A stretch of DNA of 26,513 bases, from contig JAMCRJ010000073.1 of assembly GCA_023381645.1 (NCBI GenBank), positions 1 through 26,513 of the forward strand, given 5' to 3'. The stretch comes from Gammaproteobacteria bacterium (GTDB lineage: Bacteria; Pseudomonadota; Gammaproteobacteria; Acidithiobacillales; Acidithiobacillaceae). Made by a program: the position numbers and the translations under genes. Within the stretch, counting starts at the first letter, position 1; each line of letters opens with the position of its first letter. Below, piece by piece: positions 15,434 to 23,561 of this stretch. The notes below the pieces were generated by a model. That model was not told the origin of the DNA. It saw only the letters and a list, made by a program, of their open reading frames with translations, and did no database searches.

Positions 15434-16763
15434 ATGGTGATGGCACGGACCAGGGCACAACTCTTTGCAGGCGCTCGCGTGGCGGACTATCTGACGGTGG
15501 GATACCTGGCGACACGCTGCCCCATCGGCAAGGTGCGCGAGACGTTGGCGCGGTACGGGGTGGAAAGTTGGCGGCGGTGGGGACTACCGCACGAAGCATT
15601 GGTCTACTTCGTCCTGGCGATGGTGCTGTATGCCAATGTGGCCTACGAAGAAGTGCTGCGTTTGGTGGTGGAGGGGTTGCGACCGCCACTCGGGGACGAG
15701 GGGCTGGCCCAGAGCACGGTCACAGCAAGGACACCATTTCCCAGGCGCAGGCCCGCGTGGGAGCCGGTCCAGTGAAAACGCTCTATCAGGAGCAAGTTCA
15801 CCCTCATGGACCGCAGGGGATGGCCGGGGTGTGGTACCGGGGCCTACGGATCATGGCTATCGACGGCTCCACGCTGAATATGCCGGTTGAGGCCCCCAAT
15901 GCAGAACGGTACGGTTATCCGCCCGCTGCCAGAGGGGCATCGGTCTTTCCCAAACTCCGCTTCGTAGCCATGGCCGAATGTGGCACCCACACCTTGTGCT
16001 ATGCCGCGCCGGTTCCCTATGAACAAAGTGAGCGGGAATTGGCCCGCTCGGTCATCGCGCATGCCGATGCCACCATGTTGGTCACGGCCGACCGGGGTTT
16101 TTACAGCTATGACTTCTGGAAACAGGCGAATGCCACTGGCGCCAAGCTTCTCTTTCGTCTGAGCCGCACCCTGATTCTGCCCCGGGAAGAGATCTTGCCG
16201 GACTGCTCCTATCTCAGCACCGTCGACCGAAAGCTACAGCGTCACGGGATCCGGGTACGCGTCATCGATTATGCTTTGAGGGGAATCCCGGACGCCGAGC
16301 CCAGCTATCGACTCGTTACCAATTGGCTGGATCCCACGGAATCACATGCCCTGGAATTGGCAGCCCTCTATCATCAATGCTGGACCATCGAGTCTAGTTT
16401 CGATGAGTTGAAGACCTACTTGGCGGATCGCCGCGTCGTGCTGCGCAGCAAACGCCCCGAACTGGTCGAACAGGAGTTCTATGCCCTTTCTGTTGGTCCA
16501 TGCCGCTATCCGCTACCTGATGACCGAAGCCGCGACGCAAACGGGCTAGCCTGTCCAGGATCTATCCTTTATCCATGCGGTGCGCGTCCTCCACCGTCGT
16601 CTGCGCTGCCGGCGGTCGGCGCTATTCCCCCTCGGGCCAGGGCAGCCTGGCACCAGAGTCTGTTGCAGGAAATCGCCGGCGGACGAGCGGTAACCAGTCG
16701 TGGCCAACGCAACCCCCGCGGCGTACGCTCTCCATGTGCAATGTGCTCCATGCCCTGTGATGG
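15434..16763 (+). pseudogene. IS4-family transposase, at least two frameshifts
   Basis: The reading starts MVMARTRAQLFAGARV and continues through ALVYFVLAMVLYANVAYEEV, the usual N-terminal domain, in one frame. It moves to another frame near 15710-15725 (HSKDTISQAQARVG). The catalytic acids are visible: Asp in MAIDGSTLNMP, Asp in VTADRGFYSYDFW, and Glu in YHQCWTIESSFDELKTYL. Near 16486-16489 an extra T in a T run shifts the frame again; the corrected frame gives LLVHAAIRYLMTEAATQTG and then a stop. Remaining C-terminal similarity is scattered over frames. The enzyme cannot be made intact. Confidence 0.8.
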
Positions 16764-16772
16764 CCATCCAAA

Positions 16773-16784
16773 TAAACAGTATTG
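16773..16784 (-). repeat. IS4-type right terminal inverted repeat
   Basis: TAAACAGTATTG, exact reverse complement of the left end. The ribosome binding site of the next gene (GGGAG) lies only a few bases outside it, so this gene's upstream region was set by the insertion. Confidence 0.8.
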
Positions 16785-16800
16785 AGACTAGGGAGTAAAA

Positions 16801-17649
16801 ATGCCATATAAATTATTTTCAAAGTCGTTTCCTGATTCGCCGATGGTTCCGAGTTTGCCATTATTGCCTTTTCAATATTCCACATGCAACGCTAGCGATT
16901 TCATCCACCCAGAGTTTGCAGCCATTTGTAGTAATTTAAAAATTATTCCTCGTTTTCGTAGAAAGCAATGGGAGTGGGTTTACATTATCCACCATCTTGG
17001 CAAAAATGGCCTTCTTGAAGAGGGTAAAAAAGGTCTGGTTTTCGGTGTTGGCAGTGAGCGGCTTCCTTCTTTATTTGCAAGTCGTGGTTTAATAATTACG
17101 GCGACAGACGCGCCAACAGAAATAGGTAATATTTGGCAGTGGGGGCAGCATTCTGCCGGTTTAGATAATCTTTATTATGGCGATATTGTTGACAAAGAGG
17201 TATTTAATAGAAATGTTTCTTTTAGAGTTGTGGACATGAATAATATACCAGAGGACCTTAATGGTTTTGATTTTTGTTGGTCTTCATGTTGTTTTGAGCA
17301 TCTTGGGTCGTTACAGAATGGAGCAGATTTTGTGCTAAACTCAATGAATACATTGCGTCCCGGTGGGGTTGCCATACATACGACTGAATTCAACCTAAGT
17401 TCAAATACTGATACAGTTAGTGCGGGTGGAACAGTTATATATAGAAAGGTTGACATAGAAAAGCTTATTGACAAAGCTAGGTCAATGGGTTTTTGTGTGG
17501 AAGATTTAAATATTGCTCCAGATTCATATTATTTGGATAATTACGTAGATGTCCCACCCTATCAGCAACAAAATTTTCATTTGAAGCTTGAGCTTGCTGG
17601 GTATGTATCCACTTCTGTGGGACTGGTAGTTAAAAAACCACTCTTATGA
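16801..17649 (+). CDS. Class I SAM-dependent methyltransferase
   Basis: A 282-residue protein with a Rossmann methyltransferase core. Motif I is LVFGVGSE (79-86, F-G-V-G in place of the usual x-G-x-G), an acidic residue follows in ITATDAP, then the DMNNIPEDL block and FCWSSCCFEHLGS, then LRPGGVAIHTTEF. This arrangement resembles small-molecule or sugar methyltransferases of polysaccharide clusters; the substrate cannot be read. Codon use is markedly AT-rich compared with manC or cysD, and the gene is boxed in by two dead insertion sequences. GGGAG lies seven bases before the ATG. It may add a methyl group to the same polysaccharide; that is inference. Confidence 0.72.
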   Translation: MPYKLFSKSFPDSPMVPSLPLLPFQYSTCNASDFIHPEFAAICSNLKIIPRFRRKQWEWVYIIHHLGKNGLLEEGKKGLVFGVGSERLPSLFASRGLIITATDAPTEIGNIWQWGQHSAGLDNLYYGDIVDKEVFNRNVSFRVVDMNNIPEDLNGFDFCWSSCCFEHLGSLQNGADFVLNSMNTLRPGGVAIHTTEFNLSSNTDTVSAGGTVIYRKVDIEKLIDKARSMGFCVEDLNIAPDSYYLDNYVDVPPYQQQNFHLKLELAGYVSTSVGLVVKKPLL

Positions 17650-17689
17650 GTAAGTTCTGCCCTAGGATACAAATGTATACCTGTGACCT

Positions 17690-18338
17690 GAATGTGCTCT
17701 GCACCTTGCTCCAGAGAGCACCGAAGCAGAATCCGGAAGCCATACAGCAGTGGTTGGAGCAGGACTATCCCCGCCTGCGCGCCCAGGCTGCCCAGGAAGG
17801 GGCGGTGATCTATTGCGGAGATGAAACGGCTGTCAAAGAGGATGCCCACTGGGTGCGCGGGTATGCGCCTCGGCGGCAAACCCCCGTATTGGCCGTACCG
17901 GCCCGCTGGACTTCCTTGCCCATGATCTCGGCGATTTCGCCCCGAGGGGAAGTGGCTTTTCAAATCGTCGAAGGTAGCATCAATGCCGAACGCTTCATCG
18001 TCTTTCTCTCTGCCCTGATAGAGAATGCATCCCGGAAAATCTATCTGGTGGTGGATAACCTGCGGGTACATCATGCCCAAGTGGTGACGGCTTGGCTGGA
18101 CGATAAAAAAGACCGTATCGAGCTGGCTTTTCTGCCTCCCGATGCGCCGGAATCCAACCCGGACGAATATCTCAGTCGGGACTTCAAGACTGCGCTACGC
18201 AGCGGCCCGGTCAGCACGGACAAAACATCGCTTCTGGAAAAAGCCAAGGCTTTCATGGAAGGACTGCGCCAAACCCCGCAGAAGGTCGCCAACTACTTCT
18301 GTCATCCCGCCGCACGATATGCCATGTCGGATATTTAA
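17690..18338 (+). pseudogene. IS630-family transposase, 5'-truncated
   Basis: The frame carries the C-terminal two thirds of an IS630-type DDE transposase: PEAIQQWLEQDYPRLRAQAA, CGDETAV (first acid), IYLVVDNLRVHHAQVV (second acid) and LPPDAPESNPDEYLSRDFK (third). The N-terminal helix-turn-helix half is absent. The frame is open upstream to an ATG at 17646 overlapping the methyltransferase stop, but those first 15 or so residues (MSKFCPRIQMY) are not transposase-like. No inverted repeats were recognised, so the exact ends are uncertain. It is non-functional. Confidence 0.8.
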
Positions 18339-18339
18339 G

Positions 18340-18507
18340 GGCCGGATTAATAATTCCATTGAGGAGAGAATCTCTAATGAATATCGACAGGCAGAATGGT
18401 TAGGCAATATCCTGAATCTCGCGGAGCATTATCGGAAACCTGTATATACCGGATCGCACAAGGCCAGAAGGGATACAGCCGGATTTCTGCTTTTGACCAA
18501 TAGATAA
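18340..18507 (+). pseudogene. Possible 3' remnant of an unidentified gene
   Basis: Right after the transposase stop an open frame (without its own start) reads NSIEERISNEYRQAEWLGNI, then AEHYRKPVYTGSHKARRDTA and GFLLLTNR, ending at TAA 18505-18507, 10 bp before the sulfotransferase. Its composition looks coding, and a natural stop close to the next gene fits an operon tail whose 5' part was lost to the IS630 event. I do not recognise the family. Confidence 0.3.
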
Positions 18508-18517
18508 AGGTGGCACC

Positions 18518-19975
18518 ATGAAAACAAAAAGGTTCAGCAAGATCATCCTGCATGCTGGGGGCGACAAGACTGGCTCGACGGCAATTCAGTCGGCATTTTA
18601 TGACTGCCGAGACTTACTGCATCAAAATGGTATTCATTACCCCGGTGGGAGATGGCACGCTGAGCTTGGTTCGTGCTTTTGTGATCAACCAGAAAAATAT
18701 ATTTTTAATGAATTGGCAGGGTACAAAGACCGCACAAGGATTCGTGAACGCGATGCCATCTACTTGTCGCGTCTACGACAGGAGATGGAGTTGTATACCG
18801 ATGGATTATTAGTGTTATCCTACGAGGGATTTTCTAATCTCGATGTTTCCGCTCTACAAAAAATGAGGGATTTCATTTCCGAATATGCAGAAACCTGCGA
18901 GGTGGTGTACTACGTTAGATCGCCTCTGTCATATGCTGTCAGTTCGATGAGTCAACATGTAAAAATGGGTAAGCCCTGTTTGCGAGGCGGTGTTCCGCCA
19001 ATCTCACCTTATAGTATTTTGTTGGATAGGCTTTCCAAAGTATTCGGTAAAAATACGCTTAATGTGCGTAAGTTTGAAAAAGATACATTGGTGAATGGTG
19101 ATATTATACTCGATTTTTTATCAATTTTCAAACTACCTGACGATGTATCATATGCGGTAGCTAGTCATTCTTGCGATGCAAACCCCTCTTTATCAGCGGA
19201 GGCGTTTCTGATCGGACAGAGAATTATTGAGTTATTAGAAGAATGCCAAATGCCTCGTGAGATGTATATTTCGAGAATTGGTGAGTTACTGAGCAAGATT
19301 AAAGGGAGTAAGCTCACTTTAAGTGCTCAACAAGCGTCGGATGTGCGCCACGCTTCGCAGATGCACTGCGATTATCTTAAAGATGAATTCGGGATCATCT
19401 TTGCCGACGAAGAATGCTGTCAAGATGGTACATCGACACAATTATCTAAGGACGTTGTGGAGTTATTGGCAAAATTGTTGGTTGAGCAGTCATTTCCGGG
19501 AATGACGAAAAAGCGTGAAGGGGAATCAGTTGTATTGCAGGAAGGGTCTGTGGACTATCTAAGTATCAGGCCGGAAAATATGGCAACGCAAGTGGGCTTG
19601 CGGGGCTTGCGGCCATCCCTGGATACTTCGGGCCACCAAGGAATTCTATGTTATGGTCCCTATATTAAGGTATCTGCCGGATACTATAGTGTACATCTGT
19701 TAGGAGATGTTGGTAGTCGGGGTCTTGCTGGGGCATACGTAGATGTTGTTCATAAAGGCGGAAAAAGGACCGTTACTGTTCAGGCGTTGTCTATTATGCC
19801 ATCGAACGATAAGGTTATAGTCAGTCCATGGAGCTTTTTTCTATTAGAAGACGTGAATGATCTGGAGATTCGTATCTGGGTTAGTGAGCAGTCAGAAATC
19901 AATTTGCGCGGGATTGTATTGCATAAAATCGACGCCATGCCGAAAAGCGAGGAGCTAACTTCCAATGGCAAATGA
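18518..19975 (+). CDS. PAPS-dependent sulfotransferase with a C-terminal GPYI module
   Basis: A 485-residue protein. The sulfotransferase domain (about 1-330) has the PAPS 5'-phosphosulfate loop [13 protein letters not shown] (residues 12-24) and the 3'-phosphate motif [13 protein letters not shown] with Arg134 and Ser142 (R-x7-S). It would move sulfate from PAPS to a hydroxyl of the polysaccharide in the cytoplasm. The C-terminus (about 343-475) is homologous to the two modules ending the giant glycosyltransferase: a [17 protein letters not shown] core and [19 protein letters not shown] near its end. GGTGGCACC precedes the ATG. The stop overlaps the cysD start by 11 bases, tying the transferase to its donor supply. 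The N-terminal half is AT-richer than cysD. Confidence 0.83.
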   Translation: MKTKRFSKIILHAGGDKTGSTAIQSAFYDCRDLLHQNGIHYPGGRWHAELGSCFCDQPEKYIFNELAGYKDRTRIRERDAIYLSRLRQEMELYTDGLLVLSYEGFSNLDVSALQKMRDFISEYAETCEVVYYVRSPLSYAVSSMSQHVKMGKPCLRGGVPPISPYSILLDRLSKVFGKNTLNVRKFEKDTLVNGDIILDFLSIFKLPDDVSYAVASHSCDANPSLSAEAFLIGQRIIELLEECQMPREMYISRIGELLSKIKGSKLTLSAQQASDVRHASQMHCDYLKDEFGIIFADEECCQDGTSTQLSKDVVELLAKLLVEQSFPGMTKKREGESVVLQEGSVDYLSIRPENMATQVGLRGLRPSLDTSGHQGILCYGPYIKVSAGYYSVHLLGDVGSRGLAGAYVDVVHKGGKRTVTVQALSIMPSNDKVIVSPWSFFLLEDVNDLEIRIWVSEQSEINLRGIVLHKIDAMPKSEELTSNGK

Positions 19976-20870
19976 CGCTATCGCTCATCTGAGAAATCTC
20001 GAAGCCGAATCCCTCGAAATCCTCCGCGAAGCCGTCGCCGAGGCGCGCAAGCCGGTGATGTTGTATTCCATCGGCAAGGATTCCTCGGTGATGCTGCAAC
20101 TGGCGCGCAAGGCCTTTGCGCCGGGACCCCTGCCGTTTCCGCTGCTGCACGTGGACACCGGCTGGAAGTTCCGCGAGATGATCGCCCACCGCGACCGCAT
20201 GGCGCGCGAGTTGGGGGCGAAACTGATCGTGCATACCAATAAAGAGGCGGTGGCGGCGGGCATCAATCCCTTCGACCACGGCGCCGGTTACACCGACATC
20301 ATGAAGACCCAGGCACTGAAGCAGGTCTTGGATACGCACGGCTTCGACGTGATCTTCGGCGGCGCCCGGCGCGACGAGGAAAAGTCCCGCGCCAAAGAAC
20401 GCATCTTTTCCGTGCGCGAATCCGGTCACCGATGGGAACCGAAAAACCAGCGTCCGGAGCTCTGGTCCCTCTACAATACCCGGCTGAGCCCCGGACAGAC
20501 GCTGCGGGTTTTCCCCTTATCCAACTGGACCGAGGCCGACATCTGGCAATATATTGCGCAGGAAGGGATCCCCATCGTACCGTTGTACTTGGCCAAGGAG
20601 CGCCCAGTCGTGCAGCGCGACGGCCAGTGGATCATGGTGGATGACGAACGTCTGCCGCTGGCGCCGGGCGAGGTGCCTGAGATGCGCAGGGTGCGCTTCC
20701 GCACCCTGGGCTGCTATCCGCTCACTGCCGCCGTCGAAAGTGACGCCGATACCCTGGAGGCGGTGATCACTGAAACCCTGGCGGCACGCAGCTCCGAGCG
20801 CGCCGGGCGGCTGATCGACCATGACAGCACTGGCTCCATGGAACGCAAGAAGCAGGAGGGGTATTTCTGA
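19965..20870 (+). CDS. cysD: Sulfate adenylyltransferase subunit 2
   Basis: A 301-residue PP-loop ATP pyrophosphatase of standard CysD length. It has the SIGKDSSVM loop (residues 35-43), [35 protein letters not shown], and the C-terminal [17 protein letters not shown] typical of the family. With CysN it makes adenosine 5'-phosphosulfate from sulfate and ATP. It overlaps the sulfotransferase by 11 bases and cysNC by one base (TGATG). The neighbourhood (sulfotransferase, APS kinase, PAP phosphatase, no cysH) points to donor synthesis for sulfation. Confidence 0.96.
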   Translation: MANDAIAHLRNLEAESLEILREAVAEARKPVMLYSIGKDSSVMLQLARKAFAPGPLPFPLLHVDTGWKFREMIAHRDRMARELGAKLIVHTNKEAVAAGINPFDHGAGYTDIMKTQALKQVLDTHGFDVIFGGARRDEEKSRAKERIFSVRESGHRWEPKNQRPELWSLYNTRLSPGQTLRVFPLSNWTEADIWQYIAQEGIPIVPLYLAKERPVVQRDGQWIMVDDERLPLAPGEVPEMRRVRFRTLGCYPLTAAVESDADTLEAVITETLAARSSERAGRLIDHDSTGSMERKKQEGYF

Positions 20871-22714
20871 TGGACCGTCGCTTGCGTTTTCTCACCTGCG
20901 GCAGTGTGGACGATGGCAAGAGTACCCTCATCGGCCGACTGCTCTTCGACACCAAGCAAATCTTCGACGACCAGTTCCAGGCCATCGAAAAAGACTCCGC
21001 CCGCTTCGGCACCCAAGGTGCGGTGCCCGACCTGGCCTTGCTGGTGGACGGTCTGCAAGCGGAGCGTGAGCAGGGCATCACCATTGACGTGGCCTATCGC
21101 TTCTTCGCCACGCCCGAGCGCGCCTTCATCGTCGCCGATACGCCCGGGCATGAGCAATACACCCGCAACATGGCCACCGGCGCCTCCACCGCCGATGTCG
21201 CGGTGGTCCTGGTGGATGCACGTAAGGGGCTGCTGACCCAGACCCGCAGGCACACGCGCATCGTGGCGCTGATGGGGGTGCGGCGGGTGGTGTTGGCCGT
21301 CAACAAGATGGACCTGATGGACTGGAGCGAAAGCACCTTCCGCGCCATTGCCGACGAGTACGCTACCTTTGCCCAGGAACTGGGGCTCACCGCCGTGCAG
21401 GCCATTCCCCTTTCCGCGCTGACGGGTGACAACCTCACCCGGCCCAGCACCCACACCCCCTGGTACGCCGGCCCCACCCTGCTGCAGTGGCTGGAGACCG
21501 TGCCCGCCGGGCAGGAGGAAACCCACGGACCCCTGCGCCTGCCGGTGCAACTGGTGCTGCGGCCCCATGCCGAGTTTCGCGGCTATTGCGGGCGCATCGC
21601 CCAAGGCACGCTGCGCCCTGGAGACGCCGTGCGCGTGCTCCCTTCAGGCGTTAGCTCTACGGTCCAGCAGGTATTCGTTGGCGAGCAGGCGCTGCCCCAG
21701 GCCCAGGCTGGGGATTCCGTGTGCATCACCCTGGCCGACGAGCGCGACATCAGCCGCGGTGACGTGCTCTGTGCGGTCGATGCCCCGTTGGAGATGGCCG
21801 AGCAGTTCCATGCCCATCTGCTGTGGCTGCACGAGCAAGCCCTCATCCCCGGTCGCCCCTATTGGCTCCAACTGCACCACCGTACCGTATCGGCCACGGT
21901 GAGCTCCATCCGCCACCGCATCGACCCCAACAGTAGGGCGGAACTGGCCGCGCGCGAGCTGCAGATGAACGACCTCGCCGAGGTGCATCTGAACCTCGAT
22001 CGCCCGCTGCCCTTCGCCCCTTATGCCGAAAACCGTCCTCTCGGCGCCTTCATCCTCATTGACCGCCTGAACAACGCCACCGTGGGCGCCGGGATGTTGG
22101 ACTTCGCCCTGCACCGCGACCACAACCTGCACTGGCAGCAACTGAGCGTGAACAAAGCCGCCCGTGCGGCACTCAAGCACCAGCCTCCCCGCTGCGTGTG
22201 GTTCACCGGCCTGTCCGGGTCGGGCAAATCCACCCTGGCCAATCTGCTGGAAAAGCGCCTGCACGCCCAAGGGCACCATACCTACGTGCTGGACGGCGAC
22301 AATGTGCGCCACGGACTGAACCGCGACTTGGGCTTCGCCGAGGCCGACCGGGCCGAGAACATCCGGCGTGTGGCGGAGGTAGCCCGGCTGATGGTGGATG
22401 CCGGGCTCATCGTGCTGGTGTCCTTCATCTCGCCTTACCGTGCCGAACGGGAATTCGCCCGCAGCCTCTTCGCGCCGGGGGAGTTTCTTGAGGTGTTCGT
22501 GGATACGCCCCTGGAAGAATGTGAGCGACGCGATCCCAAGGGAATCTACGCCCGCGCACGGGCTGGGCAGATCCCCAACTTTACCGGCATCAGCAGCCCT
22601 TATGAGGCGCCACTGACACCCGAGCTACGCCTCAGCACCCCCGACAGCAGTCCGGAAGCGTTGCTGGAGATAGTGTTAGAATTGTTGCAAAGCAATGGGC
22701 AGCGCGGTGAATGA
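20870..22714 (+). CDS. cysNC: Sulfate adenylyltransferase subunit 1 fused to APS kinase
   Basis: A 614-residue bifunctional protein of the usual CysN-CysC length. The N-terminal GTPase has G1 GSVDDGKST (11-19), [12 protein letters not shown] (90-101) and NKMD (145-148), followed by the beta-barrel domains. The C-terminal APS kinase has GLSGSGKST (447-455), [16 protein letters not shown] and [11 protein letters not shown]. Together with CysD it converts sulfate into PAPS: GTP hydrolysis drives adenylylation, then the kinase phosphorylates the 3' position. Its start shares a base with the cysD stop. PAPS is the donor for the sulfotransferase encoded just upstream. Confidence 0.96.
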   Translation: MDRRLRFLTCGSVDDGKSTLIGRLLFDTKQIFDDQFQAIEKDSARFGTQGAVPDLALLVDGLQAEREQGITIDVAYRFFATPERAFIVADTPGHEQYTRNMATGASTADVAVVLVDARKGLLTQTRRHTRIVALMGVRRVVLAVNKMDLMDWSESTFRAIADEYATFAQELGLTAVQAIPLSALTGDNLTRPSTHTPWYAGPTLLQWLETVPAGQEETHGPLRLPVQLVLRPHAEFRGYCGRIAQGTLRPGDAVRVLPSGVSSTVQQVFVGEQALPQAQAGDSVCITLADERDISRGDVLCAVDAPLEMAEQFHAHLLWLHEQALIPGRPYWLQLHHRTVSATVSSIRHRIDPNSRAELAARELQMNDLAEVHLNLDRPLPFAPYAENRPLGAFILIDRLNNATVGAGMLDFALHRDHNLHWQQLSVNKAARAALKHQPPRCVWFTGLSGSGKSTLANLLEKRLHAQGHHTYVLDGDNVRHGLNRDLGFAEADRAENIRRVAEVARLMVDAGLIVLVSFISPYRAEREFARSLFAPGEFLEVFVDTPLEECERRDPKGIYARARAGQIPNFTGISSPYEAPLTPELRLSTPDSSPEALLEIVLELLQSNGQRGE

Positions 22715-22742
22715 CGCCTTTCAGATTCCAAGAGGTGATTGC

Positions 22743-23561
22743 ATGACTGTCAATGCCGTTGACTTGGAACAAATCATTGCCATCGCCAAAGAAGCCGGCG
22801 ACGCCATCATGGAAATTTATCAACGGGATTTTAGCGTAGATTATAAGGAGGATTCGTCGCCTCTTACGGATGCCGATCGTGCCGCGCACCAGGTCATTCT
22901 CCACGGCCTTCATGCCCTTTATCCGGAGATTCCGTTTTTATCGGAAGAAGGTGATGCCATTCCTTATGAAATACGGAAACACTGGGAAGCGTTTTGGTTA
23001 GTGGATCCGCTTGATGGGACAAAAGAGTTCATCCGGAAAAATGGCGAATTCACCGTAAACATCGCACTGATCGAAAACAACAGGCCGGTGCTCGGTGTGG
23101 TTTACGCCCCGGCGCTTGATCGTATGTACTATGCAAAAGAGGGAGCAGGGGCATGGCGCCAAGATGCAAGCCAGTCGGCCCAAAAGCTTCCGTTACGTGT
23201 CAATGATAGTCAGGAACAGAAGCTGACGGTGGTGGCAAGCAAGTCCCATCGATCGTCCGAGACCGAAGCCTACATCGACGAACTTCGAAAATCCACGCAG
23301 GAACTCGAGGTCGTTTCGATCGGCAGTTCGCTCAAGATCTGCCTCGTTGCCGAGGGATATGCGGATTGTTATCCCCGCCTAGGGCCAACCATGGAATGGG
23401 ATACGGCGGCAGCCCAAATCATTGCGACCGAAAGCGGCTGTAGGGTAAAAGCTGCCGCTGTCGGGCAGCAAATGGTTTATAACAAAACGGAGCTGTTAAA
23501 TCCCTATTTTGTTGTTGAAGCAGCAAATGGTTGTAAACACCAAGAGGATGCCTGGATATGA
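22743..23561 (+). CDS. cysQ: 3'(2'),5'-bisphosphate nucleotidase (PAP phosphatase)
   Basis: A 272-residue inositol-monophosphatase-fold enzyme of normal CysQ length. Metal-binding motifs are complete: Glu68/Glu69 in FLSEEGD, Asp88, Asp91 and Thr93 in VDPLDGTKEF, and Asp220 in GPTMEWDTAAAQ. It removes 3'-phosphate from PAP, the by-product that inhibits sulfotransferases. I chose the ATG at 22743 with AGAGGTG before it; the earlier in-frame ATG at 22695 overlaps cysNC and adds unrelated residues. The stop overlaps the next start (ATGA). With cysD, cysNC and the sulfotransferase this completes a sulfation cycle. Confidence 0.94.
   Translation: MTVNAVDLEQIIAIAKEAGDAIMEIYQRDFSVDYKEDSSPLTDADRAAHQVILHGLHALYPEIPFLSEEGDAIPYEIRKHWEAFWLVDPLDGTKEFIRKNGEFTVNIALIENNRPVLGVVYAPALDRMYYAKEGAGAWRQDASQSAQKLPLRVNDSQEQKLTVVASKSHRSSETEAYIDELRKSTQELEVVSIGSSLKICLVAEGYADCYPRLGPTMEWDTAAAQIIATESGCRVKAAAVGQQMVYNKTELLNPYFVVEAANGCKHQEDAWI

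Larger units (their letters stand above)
15371..16784 (+). mobile_element. Decayed IS4-family insertion sequence
   Basis: Bounded by a perfect 12-bp terminal inverted repeat, CAATACTGTTTA at 15371-15382 and TAAACAGTATTG at 16773-16784, giving about 1.4 kb. The enclosed transposase is an IS4-type DDE enzyme broken by frameshifts. I see no clear target-site duplication in the flanks (ATCCTAAATG on the left, AGACTAGGGA on the right), which suggests age or rearrangement. Confidence 0.8.

Noticed and set aside
17646..17690. Start of the IS630 frame overlapping the methyltransferase stop (ATGA)
   Set aside because: It looks like translational coupling, but the following residues are not transposase-like and the gene lacks its N-terminal half, so the overlap is accidental.
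20714..22312. Long minus-strand open frames opposite cysD and cysNC
   Set aside because: They are GC-driven shadow frames. The plus-strand genes have complete motifs; the minus frames have glycine/histidine-rich, non-protein-like composition.
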